From Pseudomonas triticifolii (GTDB lineage: Bacteria > Pseudomonadota > Gammaproteobacteria > Pseudomonadales > Pseudomonadaceae), in assembly GCF_014358015.1 (NCBI RefSeq), contig NZ_JACONV010000014.1, positions 62,001-126,000 of the forward strand: a stretch of DNA of 64,000 nt. Reading direction: 5' to 3'. The notes beneath the pieces were generated by a model. The model was not told the origin of the DNA and did not search any database. It saw only the letters and a program-made list of their open reading frames with translations. Positions 27,143 to 36,836 of the stretch are shown here, in pieces (positions within the stretch are counted from its first letter, which is position 1; every line of letters starts with the position of its first letter). A program made the position numbers and the translations under genes.

Positions 27143-28099
27143 TCAGGCAAACACCCTGATCGGCGACCCCGCCTGCCAGGCCTGGATGTTCTCGATCATC
27201 CGGCTGTAAAAAGTCTGGTAGTTATTTTCGGTGACATAGCCGACATGCGGGGTCGCCAGCACGTTGTTCAGCGTGCGGAAGGGATGACCTTCGGGCAGTG
27301 GCTCGGTATCGAATACGTCCAGCGCGGCACCGGCAATGCGCTGTTGCTGCAAGGTCTCGATCAGCGCCGCTTCGTCGATGATCGGCCCACGGGATGTATT
27401 AACGATGAACGCGCCGGGCTTCATCCAGCCGAGTGCTTCAGCGTCCACCAGCCCTCGGCTGCGGTCGCTGAGCACCAGATGCACCGACAGCACGTCGGAC
27501 TGCTCGAACAGCGCCTGTTTGCTGACGTAGGTGACGCCGGACTCGGCTGCGGTCTCGGGTGTCAGGTTCTGACTCCAGGCGATCACCTTCATGCCAAACG
27601 CCTGTCCGTAGCGAGCAATCCACTTGCCGATACTGCCCAGGCCCAGAATACCCAACGTCTTGCCATGCAGATCGCTGCCCAGTCCCACCTGCCAATGACC
27701 GGCGCGTAACGAATTGGCCTCTGTTACCAGGTTGCGGGTGATGCCCATGATCAATGCCCAGGTCAGCTCAGGCGCTGCGTGCTTGTAGCTTTCGGTCCCG
27801 CACACTGTGATGTTCAGGCGCTTGGCCGCTGCTACGTCGATGGCAGCGTTGCGCATGCCGCCAGTGGTGAGCAGCTTCAAGCGTGGCAACTGGCTGAGCA
27901 GGGCCTCATCGAACGGCGTTCGCTCGCGCATCACGCAGATCACATCGAAGTGCTGCAGGCGCTCGACCATGGTTACCGTGTCGGCAGGGAAGTCATGCAG
28001 AAAACTGATGTCGCCGATCGTGTCGAGCACCGACCAGTCCACAACGTCTTTGGCAACGTTTTGCCAGTCATCAAGCACCGCAATGGTCAATCGAGTCAT
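27143..28099 (-). CDS. D-2-hydroxyacid dehydrogenase (NAD-dependent)
   Basis: Cytoplasmic oxidoreductase of 318 residues in the D-isomer 2-hydroxyacid dehydrogenase family. It shows the Rossmann motif GLGSIGKWIARYGQAFGMKVIAWS, the catalytic Arg region with NTSRGPIIDEAALI, the Glu-containing DVFDTEPLP and the His in TPHVGYVTE. The substrate is not fixed by sequence; glyoxylate, hydroxypyruvate or another 2-keto acid are possible. The end faces the TonB receptor, and it has its own start next to the DUF1345 gene. Confidence 0.85.
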   Translation of the reverse strand: MTRLTIAVLDDWQNVAKDVVDWSVLDTIGDISFLHDFPADTVTMVERLQHFDVICVMRERTPFDEALLSQLPRLKLLTTGGMRNAAIDVAAAKRLNITVCGTESYKHAAPELTWALIMGITRNLVTEANSLRAGHWQVGLGSDLHGKTLGILGLGSIGKWIARYGQAFGMKVIAWSQNLTPETAAESGVTYVSKQALFEQSDVLSVHLVLSDRSRGLVDAEALGWMKPGAFIVNTSRGPIIDEAALIETLQQQRIAGAALDVFDTEPLPEGHPFRTLNNVLATPHVGYVTENNYQTFYSRMIENIQAWQAGSPIRVFA

Positions 28100-28138
28100 G
28101 AATAAACGCCTTTTTGGGCTGTGTTCGAAGAGGAGTGT

Positions 28139-28792
28139 CTAGTTGAAGAGGCTGGCCGCGATATTGATCGAAAACCCCAGAATTGCTGTGTTGAACACAA
28201 AGCAGATCAGTGACTGGGCCAACACGATCTTGCGCATCTGCCGGGTGGCGACACCGACATCCGAGGTCTGCACGGCAACGCTCAGGGTGAACGAGAAATA
28301 CAGAAAATCCCAGTAGTCCGGGTTTCGCTCACCATCGTTGAAGGACAGCGCCGGCGACTTGCCGTCCCAGGTGTAGAACAGCCGCGCGTAGTGCAGGCTG
28401 AAAATCACCCCGATCATCAGCCACGACCCGACAATGGTCACGCCGGTGAAGGCGTGATGCAGCAATTGGGCATGGGGGGAGAGCCCTTTGCTGCCAGCGA
28501 CTTCGACAATGATGGCCGCAAGGCTTGCCAGTGCTGCGATAGAGACCGTCATCAGGATGGTCCCGGCGTTTTCATCTTCCATTACGGCAATGCGCCGAAC
28601 GTCACTGGCGTCGCTGCGCAGGGTAAGCATGAACATCAGGATCAGATAAAGCCAGACGCCCGAGTTCCAGCCGATGAGCAGGCTCTGGATCAGGGTTGTG
28701 TCGGGAAATAGCCAGGCCGATGCAATGCCGCTCGTCAGGCCTGCTAGGGCTGCAAGGGTCAGGCGAGGGTGGGTACGAGCGATATGGCGCAT
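28139..28792 (-). CDS. DUF1345 family membrane protein
   Basis: Integral membrane protein of 217 residues with about five hydrophobic segments. The segment NPDYWDFLYFSFTLSVAVQTSDV is the conserved mark of DUF1345. Function is unknown; the family has been described only as predicted membrane proteins. A strong terminator at 28850-28880 separates it from the glucarate operon upstream, so it is an independent transcript. Confidence 0.82.
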   Translation of the reverse strand: MRHIARTHPRLTLAALAGLTSGIASAWLFPDTTLIQSLLIGWNSGVWLYLILMFMLTLRSDASDVRRIAVMEDENAGTILMTVSIAALASLAAIIVEVAGSKGLSPHAQLLHHAFTGVTIVGSWLMIGVIFSLHYARLFYTWDGKSPALSFNDGERNPDYWDFLYFSFTLSVAVQTSDVGVATRQMRKIVLAQSLICFVFNTAILGFSINIAASLFN

Positions 28793-28847
28793 GCGGGGTA
28801 GTCGTTACTGATTGTTGCAAGACAGTATCACGCGGCTGATCAAAGCA

Positions 28848-28880
28848 AGAAAAAACGGCGCGCAAGGGGGTTGCGCGCCG
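28848..28880 (-). terminator. Intrinsic terminator of the gudP-gudD operon
   Basis: On the - strand: a perfect 10-bp stem (28856-28865 with 28871-28880), a 5-nt loop, then a run of T residues (A-run 28850-28855 on the + strand). It lies about 45 bases after the gudD stop. Confidence 0.85.
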
Positions 28881-28925
28881 TGTGCCCACGATGTGGCGAG
28901 TGATTCAGGGTCAGGCGAAAGCGGC

Positions 28926-30278
28926 TCAACGCACCAGGCAAGGCTGCTTGTTGTTGAACGTCCAGTCTGGAATCAGGAACTGCATCGCCACGGCATCGTT
29001 GCGCGCGCCCAGGCCCATGCCTTTGTACAGTTCGTGCGCCTTAGCCAACTGATCCATGTCCAGTTCGACGCCCAGGCCCGGTTTTTTCGGAACCTCAACC
29101 TTGCCGCCGATGATCTGCAACGGGGCCTTGGTCAGGCGCTGGCCGTCCTGCCAGATCCAGTGCGTATCGATGGCCGTGATGTTGCCCGGCGCGGCGGCCG
29201 CCACATGGGTGAACATCGCCAGTGAAATGTCGAAGTGGTTGTTGGAGTGTGAACCCCACGTCAGGCCCCACTCGTTGCACATCTGTGCGACACGCACCGA
29301 GCCCTGCATGGTCCAGAAGTGCGGGTCGGCCAGCGGGATGTCCACCGATTGCAACTGAATGGCGTGGCCCATCTCGCGCCAGTCGGTGGCGATCATGTTG
29401 GTGGCGGTCTTCAGGCCTGTAGCGCGGCGGAATTCGGCCATCACTTCGCGACCGGAGAAACCGTTTTCCGCGCCGCACGGGTCTTCGGCGTAAGCCAGTA
29501 CAGCGTGCTGATCACGGCACAGACGGATGGCTTCCTTGAGCGACCAGGCGCCGTTGGGATCCAGGGTGATGCGTGCGTCGGGGAAGCGCTCGGCCAGCGC
29601 CGTCACGGCTTCGATTTCTTCATCGCCGCGCAGCACGCCACCCTTGAGTTTGAAGTCCTGAAAGCCATAGCGCTGATGCGCCGCTTCTGCCAGACGCACC
29701 ACGGCTTCAGGCGTCAGCGCGACTTCATGGCGCAGTCGGAACCAGTCGTTGTCGGCGTCCGGTTCGCTGCGATACGCAAGGTCAGTCTTGCGCTGGTCAC
29801 CCACATAGAACAGATAGCCCAGCATCTCGACCTGATCACGCTGCTGACCTTCACCCAACAGCGCCGCGACCGGGACATCAAGGTGCTGACCGAGCAGGTC
29901 GAGCAGGGCGGCTTCCAGTGCAGTGACCGCGTGAATGGTAATGCGCAGGTCGAAGGTCTGCTGGCCACGGCCGCCCGAGTCGCGCTCGGCGAAGGCTTTG
30001 CGTACATCGTTGAGAATCTTCTGATACGTCCCGATGCTGCTACCGACGACCAGCGAGCGTGCGTCTTCCAGCGTCTGGCGAATAAAGTCGCCGCCGGGCA
30101 CTTCGCCAACCCCGGTATGACCCGCGTTGTCCTTCAGGATCACGATGTTGCGGGTGAAGTAAGGGCCGTGCGCGCCGCTGAGGTTGAGCAGCATGTCGTC
30201 ATGGCCCGCTACCGGCACGACCTGCATCTCGGTGATGACAGGGGCCTTGGCAGTGATGTGGGTGTGCTGAGCGTTCAT
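28926..30278 (-). CDS. gudD: Glucarate dehydratase
   Basis: Enolase-superfamily dehydratase, 450 residues, converting D-glucarate (and L-idarate) to 5-keto-4-deoxy-D-glucarate. Visible marks: MQVVPVAGHDDMLLNLSGAHGPYFTRN at the N-terminus, the KLKGG catalytic Lys motif (DFKLKGGVLRGDEE), metal ligands in LDPNGAW, YAEDPCG and TATNMIATDW, and the catalytic His in WGSHSNNHFDIS. The length matches E. coli GudD closely. It is encoded 36 bases after the transporter on the same strand. Confidence 0.95.
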   Translation of the reverse strand: MNAQHTHITAKAPVITEMQVVPVAGHDDMLLNLSGAHGPYFTRNIVILKDNAGHTGVGEVPGGDFIRQTLEDARSLVVGSSIGTYQKILNDVRKAFAERDSGGRGQQTFDLRITIHAVTALEAALLDLLGQHLDVPVAALLGEGQQRDQVEMLGYLFYVGDQRKTDLAYRSEPDADNDWFRLRHEVALTPEAVVRLAEAAHQRYGFQDFKLKGGVLRGDEEIEAVTALAERFPDARITLDPNGAWSLKEAIRLCRDQHAVLAYAEDPCGAENGFSGREVMAEFRRATGLKTATNMIATDWREMGHAIQLQSVDIPLADPHFWTMQGSVRVAQMCNEWGLTWGSHSNNHFDISLAMFTHVAAAAPGNITAIDTHWIWQDGQRLTKAPLQIIGGKVEVPKKPGLGVELDMDQLAKAHELYKGMGLGARNDAVAMQFLIPDWTFNNKQPCLVR

Positions 30279-30314
30279 GGTGAAATCCTTGCGAAATTGT
30301 TATTGAAATGAGCG

Positions 30315-31661
30315 TCAGTGAGTCGCCGGCGTCTGGATGGCGGCAACGGGTGTTGCGCCAGGCTTTGGCCTGTTGCGGGCGGCGAAGACAATGACCGCCG
30401 CAATCAGCGACGTTGCGGTCAGGCCGTAGAGTCCGCCTTGAATCGAACCGGTGTGCTCTTCCAGCAGGCCGAAGGTGGTCGGGGCGACGAAACCGCCCAG
30501 GTTGCCCACCGAGTTGATCAGCGCGATCACCGCTGCTGCGATTCGTGCGTCCAGATAGGCCTGAGGAATCGGCCAGAACAGTGACGACGCCGATTTGAAG
30601 CCCAGTGCGGCGAAGCAGATGGCGACGAAGGCGAAGATCGGGCTGCCGGTGGTGGACATGAACATGCCAGCGGCAGCAATCAGCAGCGCCGCTGCGACCC
30701 AGGCCTGCTGGCGCTTCCATTTGGCCGACAGCGTGGCGAAGGCGTACATGCCGACGATCGACAAGAGCCAGGGAATGGAGTTGAACATGCCGACTTCAAA
30801 ATCAGTCAGGTTGCCCATTTTTCGAATGATGCTCGGCAGCCAGAAGGTCGCGGCGTAGATGGTCAGTTGAATGAAGAAGTAGATCAGGCAGAACAGAATG
30901 ATCTGGCTGTCCTTGAGCAACTTGCCAATGGACGCTTTGACGGGGGTGGCGGCCTCGCGGGCGGCCTGCTCGGAGTCGATGGCATTGACCAGCGCGTCCT
31001 GCTCCTCGCGGCTCAGCCACTTGGCGTCGTGGGGCTTGGAGTCCAGCCAGAACCAGACAAAGAAGCACAGACCCACCGAGAACATCCCCTCGATGAAGTA
31101 CATCCACTGCCAGCCTTTCAGGCCGAAACCGGTGATCTGCAGCAGCAGGCCGGACAGCGGACCGGATATCAGCGAAGCAATGGCCGAGCCACTGAGGAAG
31201 ATGGCAATCGCCTTGCCACGTTCAACGCCTGGCAGCCAGCGGGTGAAGTAATAGATGACACCCGGAAAGAACCCGGCTTCGGCTACCCCCAGCAAAAAGC
31301 GCAGGATATAGAAGTGGGTTTCGTTCTGGATGAAGGCCATGCAGGAGGCAACCAGGCCCCAGGTGAGCATGATCCGCGTCAGCCAGATACGGGCACCGAC
31401 TTTCTGCAGCAGGATATTGGAGGGTACTTCGAACAACGCATAACCGATGAAGAACAGCCCGGCACCCAGGCCATAGGCCGCCGCTCCGATGCCCAGGTCG
31501 TGCTCCATGTGCGAGCGCACGAAGCCGATGTTCACCCGGTCGATGTAGTTGACGATAAACATGATGACGAAAAGCGGCAGGACATGGCGTTTGACTTTCG
31601 AGACGGCCGAACTCAGGACCGAATCTGCACCGTTGGCCATCCCGGAATTGGATGTGCTCAC
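30315..31661 (-). CDS. gudP: Glucarate/galactarate MFS transporter
   Basis: Anion:cation symporter-type MFS permease of about 448 residues with 12 predicted helices. The GTG at 31661 (MSTSNSG) is preferred over an upstream GTG at 31676 because GGGAGA lies correctly before it. Signature parts: FVIMFIVNYIDRVNIGF, FFIGYALFEVPSNILLQKVGAR, RFLLGVAEAGFFPGVIYYFTRWLP. These are close to the GudP/GarP group. Co-transcription with the dehydratase supports D-glucarate and galactarate as substrates. Confidence 0.9.
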   Translation of the reverse strand: MSTSNSGMANGADSVLSSAVSKVKRHVLPLFVIMFIVNYIDRVNIGFVRSHMEHDLGIGAAAYGLGAGLFFIGYALFEVPSNILLQKVGARIWLTRIMLTWGLVASCMAFIQNETHFYILRFLLGVAEAGFFPGVIYYFTRWLPGVERGKAIAIFLSGSAIASLISGPLSGLLLQITGFGLKGWQWMYFIEGMFSVGLCFFVWFWLDSKPHDAKWLSREEQDALVNAIDSEQAAREAATPVKASIGKLLKDSQIILFCLIYFFIQLTIYAATFWLPSIIRKMGNLTDFEVGMFNSIPWLLSIVGMYAFATLSAKWKRQQAWVAAALLIAAAGMFMSTTGSPIFAFVAICFAALGFKSASSLFWPIPQAYLDARIAAAVIALINSVGNLGGFVAPTTFGLLEEHTGSIQGGLYGLTATSLIAAVIVFAARNRPKPGATPVAAIQTPATH

Positions 31662-32116
31662 AATTGAATCTCCCACTCGTTGTTTTTATGCGGGTCCGTG
31701 CGAGGTGTGTTCCTTGCATTGTCGGTCATCATACAAGTTAGTCGCGCTTACGCAAGCCCTCCGCCGATCGGGCAGCGATAAATTTCTACGCCGGGCGGTG
31801 AGGCGGGCAGCGTTCATCCATCCGCGATAGTGGTTTTAAGTCGTCAATTTTCAACGTTTGTTGAGCTTTAACGCCCTTAGTGATTGCGGCGTCGGCTCAT
31901 AGACGGTTCCTTTCTTCGTCGGACCCCTGAAGAAAAACAGGACGGAAGGAGACGTGCAGCTTTGACAGGTGTGGCTGACTTGTAATACAAGTCAGACAAG
32001 TGCCGGGCTTCCCGAAACGCAGTCCCCGCGGCTCTTCAGCAACCGCGCCGCTGGTTTCGGATTCTTCCAACGGCCTACGGTCAGACAAGCGCCAGACAAC
32101 TTCAGGACAACCCTTC
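31662..32116. promoter_or_regulatory. Divergent regulatory region of gudP and the GntR gene
   Basis: 455 bases without a gene, between divergent transporter and regulator genes. It contains a perfect operator-like palindrome at 31978-31992 and an isolated identical half-site TACAAGT at 31732-31738 about 70 bases before gudP, plus ACAAGT at 31995-32000. Confidence 0.55.
31978..31992. promoter_or_regulatory. FadR/GntR-type operator palindrome
   Basis: ACTTGTAATACAAGT is a perfect 7-1-7 palindrome. It fits the TTGT-N3-ACAA pattern bound by FadR-subfamily regulators and lies 125 bases ahead of such a regulator gene. Autoregulation and control of gudP are inferred. Confidence 0.6.
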
Positions 32117-32830
32117 ATGCAAGAGCCCGTCAGCACCGCGCCCAAACGCCGCCAGCACAGTCTGGCCACCGATCTGGTCACTGAATTGAGTCAGCGCATC
32201 TTGCTGGGCAAAATCGCGCCGGGCGAAAAGCTGCCGTCCGAGAACCAGATTGTTCGTGAACACGGGGTCAGCCGCACCGTAGTACGCGAGGCGATTTCCA
32301 AGCTGCAGGCATCAGGTCTGGTGGTGACCCACCATGGCATCGGCACCTTTGTGCTGGAGCGCGGCGATCAGACCGGGCTGCGCCTGAAAGTCGAAACCGT
32401 CTCGCGAGTGCGCGACATCATTGAGCTACGCATCGGTCTGGAAACCCAGGCCGTTGCGCTGGCGGCGCTGCGGCGCACCGATGAGCAACTGGCAGCGATG
32501 CGCCAGGCGCTGGACGACTATCAGGATTTGCTGGCCAATGACGACAGCTGCGTCGAGGCGGACAAGCGTTTTCACATGCTGATCGCCGAGGCGACCGGCA
32601 ATCCGTACTTCATGGAAATCATGCAGCATCTGGGCAGCGCGATTATTCCGCGCAGCCGCATTGCCTCAAGTGAACGTGCCGGGAATAACCTGGCGCATCA
32701 GGGCTATCTGGCGAATCTGGAGCACGAAGCGCTGCTCAGCGCCATCCGGCGTAAGGATCCGGACGCGGCGCGTGCGGCGATGTGGACGCACCTGAGCAAC
32801 AGTCGCGAGCGTCTGGTGCCGCTGGAGTGA
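32117..32830 (+). CDS. GntR/FadR-subfamily regulator, likely of glucarate catabolism
   Basis: Transcription regulator of 237 residues. The ATG at 32117 is chosen because AGGAC precedes it and the winged helix begins soon after: LSQRILLGKIAPGEKLPSENQIVREHGVSRTVVREAISKLQASGLV. The C-terminal FCD effector domain contains RVRDIIELRIGLETQAVALAA, a helix with FHMLIAEATGN, and a late HEALLSAIRRKD, supplying metal-binding Asp/His positions. It is divergent from gudP, so D-glucarate or galactarate is the likely ligand. It ends 10 bases before the convergent lipoprotein gene. Confidence 0.85.
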   Translation: MQEPVSTAPKRRQHSLATDLVTELSQRILLGKIAPGEKLPSENQIVREHGVSRTVVREAISKLQASGLVVTHHGIGTFVLERGDQTGLRLKVETVSRVRDIIELRIGLETQAVALAALRRTDEQLAAMRQALDDYQDLLANDDSCVEADKRFHMLIAEATGNPYFMEIMQHLGSAIIPRSRIASSERAGNNLAHQGYLANLEHEALLSAIRRKDPDAARAAMWTHLSNSRERLVPLE

Positions 32831-32840
32831 AGTGCCCGAG

Positions 32841-33995
32841 CTATTGACCACCCTTGAGCACGCTCAGCATCTGTTGCGACTGCCACTCGAAATAGGGGTT
32901 ATAGGTGGTTCGCGAATGGATCTTGCCGGGTTCCCGGTAGCCCCAGTCCGAATACCACACCGGCTCGCCTGCCATGCATTTCGCCGTGTCCTCGTCCGTC
33001 TGGCCGTTCCAGCAGATTCGCTGCGTGGCATTGACGCCATACAGCGGGTTGTCGGGCGAGAACAGCAGGCCCATGTGCGAGAAGCGGCTGATGCGGTAAT
33101 CGGGCAGGTAATCGGTACGCACTTCGACGCGTGAGGTACGCGCAGCCTTGGCAGGCAGATCGCCGTACCAGACCAGCCGGCTGTCGGGGTGGCTGAACCG
33201 TTCGTTGAAAGTGTCCAGTACGTAAGCCGTGTCCAGCACCGAATCGTGCTGGGCGATGGCCACGAACACCGGCTTGTCGTATCGGCGCTGGCGCAAGCGG
33301 TCCTGAGCCAGTGCACTGCTGCGATAGAACTGGGCGAACCCGTTGGTGGGCACGTTCATGTAGCGCAACGGTGTCTGCATCGGGCGCAGGCCTTCCTTGG
33401 GCGCTGCGAGCAACCAGGGTCTGGCCCAGCCGATCCACGGTGTCAGCCAGGCATACGCGCTGTCGGAGCGGAAGGCGGGGGAGAACAGTAGCAGTCCGGC
33501 AATCTCGTCATGGTCGTAGGCGTAGTCCAACACCAGATTGGCACCGGTTGAAAAGCCGCCGAGGTAAACCCTGGGCGCATCCTTGCCGAGCAGTTTCGCC
33601 TGTTCGCGAACCACCTGTTGCCATTGTTCCAGGGTCACGTCGAGCATGTCTTCAGGCTTGGTGCCGTGGCCTGGCAGCAGCACGCTGCGCACCAGAAACC
33701 CCTGATCAGCCAGCCGTTGACCCACATCATGAAACGACCACGGCGAATCGCCCAGCCCGTGAACCAGCAACACGCCGCCTTTGACGGTGCCGGTCGGCGT
33801 CCACTGCTGCGGTGCATTCCACTCAAGCTCCGCCTCATGATCCGGTGTTTGAAATGTGCGTTGTGACCGCATCAGCGCGATTGACTGCTGACGATAATCC
33901 TCAAATCGGCGTGTGGGGTCTTCACTCTCGGCCATCGAGGAGCAGGCCGACAGTGTGAGCAGGGACAGCAGGCTGGCGAGTCGGAATTTGATCAA
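32841..33995 (-). CDS. Lipoprotein alpha/beta hydrolase
   Basis: Exported hydrolase of 384 residues. The signal peptide ends in a lipobox (LTLSAC). The core has LLVHGLGDSPWSFHD (oxyanion side), PGHGTKP, the nucleophile motif GGFSTGANL, and a late SHMGLLFSPDNPLYG containing the probable catalytic His. This looks like a carboxylesterase/monoacylglycerol lipase-type enzyme anchored to the outer membrane. The C-terminal third has two Cys (RICWNGQ, AKCMAGE) that could form a disulfide. It lies between sugar-diacid genes but shows no functional tie to them. Confidence 0.8.
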   Translation of the reverse strand: MIKFRLASLLSLLTLSACSSMAESEDPTRRFEDYRQQSIALMRSQRTFQTPDHEAELEWNAPQQWTPTGTVKGGVLLVHGLGDSPWSFHDVGQRLADQGFLVRSVLLPGHGTKPEDMLDVTLEQWQQVVREQAKLLGKDAPRVYLGGFSTGANLVLDYAYDHDEIAGLLLFSPAFRSDSAYAWLTPWIGWARPWLLAAPKEGLRPMQTPLRYMNVPTNGFAQFYRSSALAQDRLRQRRYDKPVFVAIAQHDSVLDTAYVLDTFNERFSHPDSRLVWYGDLPAKAARTSRVEVRTDYLPDYRISRFSHMGLLFSPDNPLYGVNATQRICWNGQTDEDTAKCMAGEPVWYSDWGYREPGKIHSRTTYNPYFEWQSQQMLSVLKGGQ

Positions 33996-34199
33996 GTTCA
34001 GCGGGCCTTCGATTGGGCGTGACAGGTTCGGTCGTGCACAGTGTGCTCAAGGGTACAACGGCAAGCGCGGCGCAGGCACTATGCCATGCACATCGCGCTC
34101 GCTACGCGTTTCAGGCACACTCGCAGCCTCTAATAACTTCAACAAAATGTATCCGCATGCCTACTCAATCCAAACACTCAGCGGCAGCGGGCGGTCTTT

Positions 34200-35291
34200 A
34201 TGTTCGCGCTTGATCGGGACCTGGCACAGGACATCGTCGATCGCGCCATGGCGATTCTGCCCTACAACGTCAACGTCATGGACTACCTGGGCATCATCAT
34301 TGGCAGCGGGGATCCCGAGCGTCTGTGTACTCGACACGAAGGCGCACAATTGGTGCTGGCCGACAGCCGGGTGGTGGAAATCGACTCTCAGGCCGCGCTT
34401 CATCTGGGCGGGGTGAAGCCTGGTGTCAATCTGCCCTTGATGCTCGACCACAAGCTGGTGGGTGTGCTGGGCATTACCGGCGAGCCGGACGAGGTCCGGG
34501 TCTATGGTGAGCTGGTCAAGATGACCGCCGAGATGCTCATGGAGCATCGCCGTCAGCAGGCCGATCGGCAGTGGCGTTTACAGCGCAGTGAGGACCTGCT
34601 GGCGCGGCTGTTACTGCCCGATTGCCCTGAAAGCCTGGTCGACGAAGCGCGGCAATTGGGGTTGCAGCCACAGTTACCGCGTCAGGCGGTGCTGATTCAG
34701 CTCGATGTACAGACTTCGGTCGCCAGTCAGATTGTCACCTGGCTAGGCTCGCGCTACCCCGACAGCTGGTGCGTGATGCGCGAGCCCACCTTGCTCTGCT
34801 GGTGCCGCGCGGTCGGCAAGGACCGTGACGACGCATTACTGCTCAAGCAGTTTGAGGAGCACCACTGGCCGGTAGTGCGCATGGCCACCGCGCCGCTTTC
34901 GGCGGATCTTGGTGCGTTGCGCCATGCCTGCACAGCCTTGCGGGACCTGCTGGATTTCGCGAGTCAGGCCCGTCCGCAACACAAACTGCTGCGTCTGGAT
35001 GCTTATCGCCTGCCGGTCTTGTTCTGGCGCTACCGCCATGACTGGCTGGCCGCCGAAGTGGCCGAGCCCATTGGCCGTTTGCACAACCATGCACAGTTGC
35101 TTGAAACGCTGCGCAGCTGGTTTGACTACAGCGGCGAAAGCCAGGCGTGCGCCGATGCGCTGGGCCTCCATCGCAACAGTCTGCGTTACCGGCTGGAGAA
35201 GATTGCCGAACTGACCGGCTGCGATCCATACAAGACCGACGACCTGCTGCGCCTGTATCTGGGAGCGCAGATGAGTCCGCGTCATGGTTGA
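34200..35291 (+). CDS. cdaR: CdaR-family sugar diacid regulator
   Basis: Transcription activator of 363 residues. The N-terminal sugar-diacid recognition domain begins at once (LAQDIVDRAMAILPYNVNVMDYLGIIIGSGDPER) and continues with HKLVGVLGITGEPDEVR. A middle domain follows, and the C-terminal PucR-type HTH reads SQACADALGLHRNSLRYRLEKIAELTG. In E. coli CdaR activates glucarate, galactarate and glycerate uptake and use. Here glycerate kinase follows 109 bases downstream, which fits that role. The operon therefore has two regulators for one pathway, CdaR and the FadR-type gene. Confidence 0.9.
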   Translation: MFALDRDLAQDIVDRAMAILPYNVNVMDYLGIIIGSGDPERLCTRHEGAQLVLADSRVVEIDSQAALHLGGVKPGVNLPLMLDHKLVGVLGITGEPDEVRVYGELVKMTAEMLMEHRRQQADRQWRLQRSEDLLARLLLPDCPESLVDEARQLGLQPQLPRQAVLIQLDVQTSVASQIVTWLGSRYPDSWCVMREPTLLCWCRAVGKDRDDALLLKQFEEHHWPVVRMATAPLSADLGALRHACTALRDLLDFASQARPQHKLLRLDAYRLPVLFWRYRHDWLAAEVAEPIGRLHNHAQLLETLRSWFDYSGESQACADALGLHRNSLRYRLEKIAELTGCDPYKTDDLLRLYLGAQMSPRHG

Positions 35292-35400
35292 ACGCGATTT
35301 TGTTCAAATGCCCGATAAGGGCAGACAATCATTGTGCGCAGGGCAGGCGGCAAAGCGGGTCCGGGATGAGAACATCCGATAACGGATATGGAGAACAACA

Positions 35401-36540
35401 ATGAAAATAGTCATCGCCCCCGACTCCTTTAAAGACAGCCTCAGCGCGCAGGCGGTTGCAGATGCCATTGCCAGCGGCCTCGCTGAAGTATGGCCCGACG
35501 CCGAGCTGATCAAATGCCCCATGGCCGATGGCGGTGAAGGCACCATCGAAGCCTTGCTGGATGCCTGTAACGGTCAGTGGATGAGTGCGCAGGTCAGTGG
35601 CCCGCTGGGCACTATGATCCAGGCCGGTTGGGGCTGGCTGGCACAGAGCCGCACCGCGATCATCGAGATGGCCATGGCCAGCGGGCTGCAACTGCTCACC
35701 CTCGCTCAACGCGATGCCTGTCTGACAAGTACCAAGGGCACCGGTCAGTTGATTTCAGCGGCGCTGGATGCGGGTGCGCAGCGCATAATCCTCGCTATCG
35801 GGGGCAGCGCCACTAATGATGGTGGCAGCGGCATGCTGTCGGCGTTGGGGGTGCGGTTTCTGGACCGTGACGACCAACCGTTGCCGCACGGCGGTCTTGC
35901 ACTGGCCGGTCTGGCACGTGTTGACCTGAGCGGTCTGGACCCGCGTCTGGCCGACGTGCGCGTTGAAATTGCCGCCGATGTCGATAACCCGCTTTGTGGT
36001 CCAAACGGGGCATCCCATATTTTCGGCCCGCAGAAGGGCGCATCACCCCAGCAGGTACTGGCGCTCGACGCTGCGCTGGCGAATTTCGCCGACCACTCGG
36101 CCCTTGCCTTGGGTCACGACCTGCGTGACAGCCCTGGCAGTGGCGCGGCGGGAGGTATGGGGTTTGCCGCCAAAGCCTATCTGAATGCCTCTTTTCGCGC
36201 GGGCGTCGAGGTCGTCGCTGACCTGACAGGTCTTGAACAGGCACTGGTCGATGCTGACCTGGTGATCACCGGCGAAGGTCGTTTCGACGCCCAGACCCTG
36301 CGCGGCAAGACACCGTTGGGCGTGGCACGTGTCGCGCAGCGTCAGGGTGTGCCGGTCATCGTGCTGGCCGGAACGCTGGGCGAGGGTTATGAACAACTTT
36401 ATCCGCATGGCATCAGCGCCGCATTCGCCCTGACCAGCGGCCCCATGAATCTTGAAGACGCCTGCCGCGAAGCGCCTCGCCTGTTGCACGAACGTGCGCG
36501 AGATGTGGCGCGTGTCTGGCAATTGGCGGCCTCACGTTAG
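35401..36540 (+). CDS. garK: Glycerate 2-kinase
   Basis: Phosphorylates D-glycerate to 2-phosphoglycerate, the last step of glucarate/galactarate breakdown. The 379-residue protein has the GarK/GlxK pattern: start KIVIAPDSFKDSLSAQAVADAIASGL, CPMADGGEGTIEALLDA, AIGGSATNDGGSGMLSALG, NPLCGPNGASHIFGPQKGA, GSGAAGGMGFAAKAYL and GEGRFDAQTLRGKTP. A GGAGAA ribosome site precedes the ATG. Family length is about 380, so the gene is intact. Confidence 0.93.
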   Translation: MKIVIAPDSFKDSLSAQAVADAIASGLAEVWPDAELIKCPMADGGEGTIEALLDACNGQWMSAQVSGPLGTMIQAGWGWLAQSRTAIIEMAMASGLQLLTLAQRDACLTSTKGTGQLISAALDAGAQRIILAIGGSATNDGGSGMLSALGVRFLDRDDQPLPHGGLALAGLARVDLSGLDPRLADVRVEIAADVDNPLCGPNGASHIFGPQKGASPQQVLALDAALANFADHSALALGHDLRDSPGSGAAGGMGFAAKAYLNASFRAGVEVVADLTGLEQALVDADLVITGEGRFDAQTLRGKTPLGVARVAQRQGVPVIVLAGTLGEGYEQLYPHGISAAFALTSGPMNLEDACREAPRLLHERARDVARVWQLAASR

Positions 36541-36836
36541 GCGTCTGTCACTTCAGAGTCATGATCAACCGAACGCACACCCTTTTTGTGCAAGGCGGCT
36601 TGAACGGCCGCCATCTCTGGCAAGCTGCCTCACCTTATCGGGGGGCGCTGCATCGGTCTCAATGTTTGAGCCCCGGTCCTTGACGCAACTCGGCGATTGA
36701 CTACTCGGGGCTGAACAGTCCGTAAATAAAGTCCCATGAACCTCAAGAATTGTCTGACAAGGGCGATACGCTGTGCGGTTGTCTGACAACTGTCGATGCC
36801 AACACTGCCCTCTAAAAATACAAAAGAGCCCTGGCC

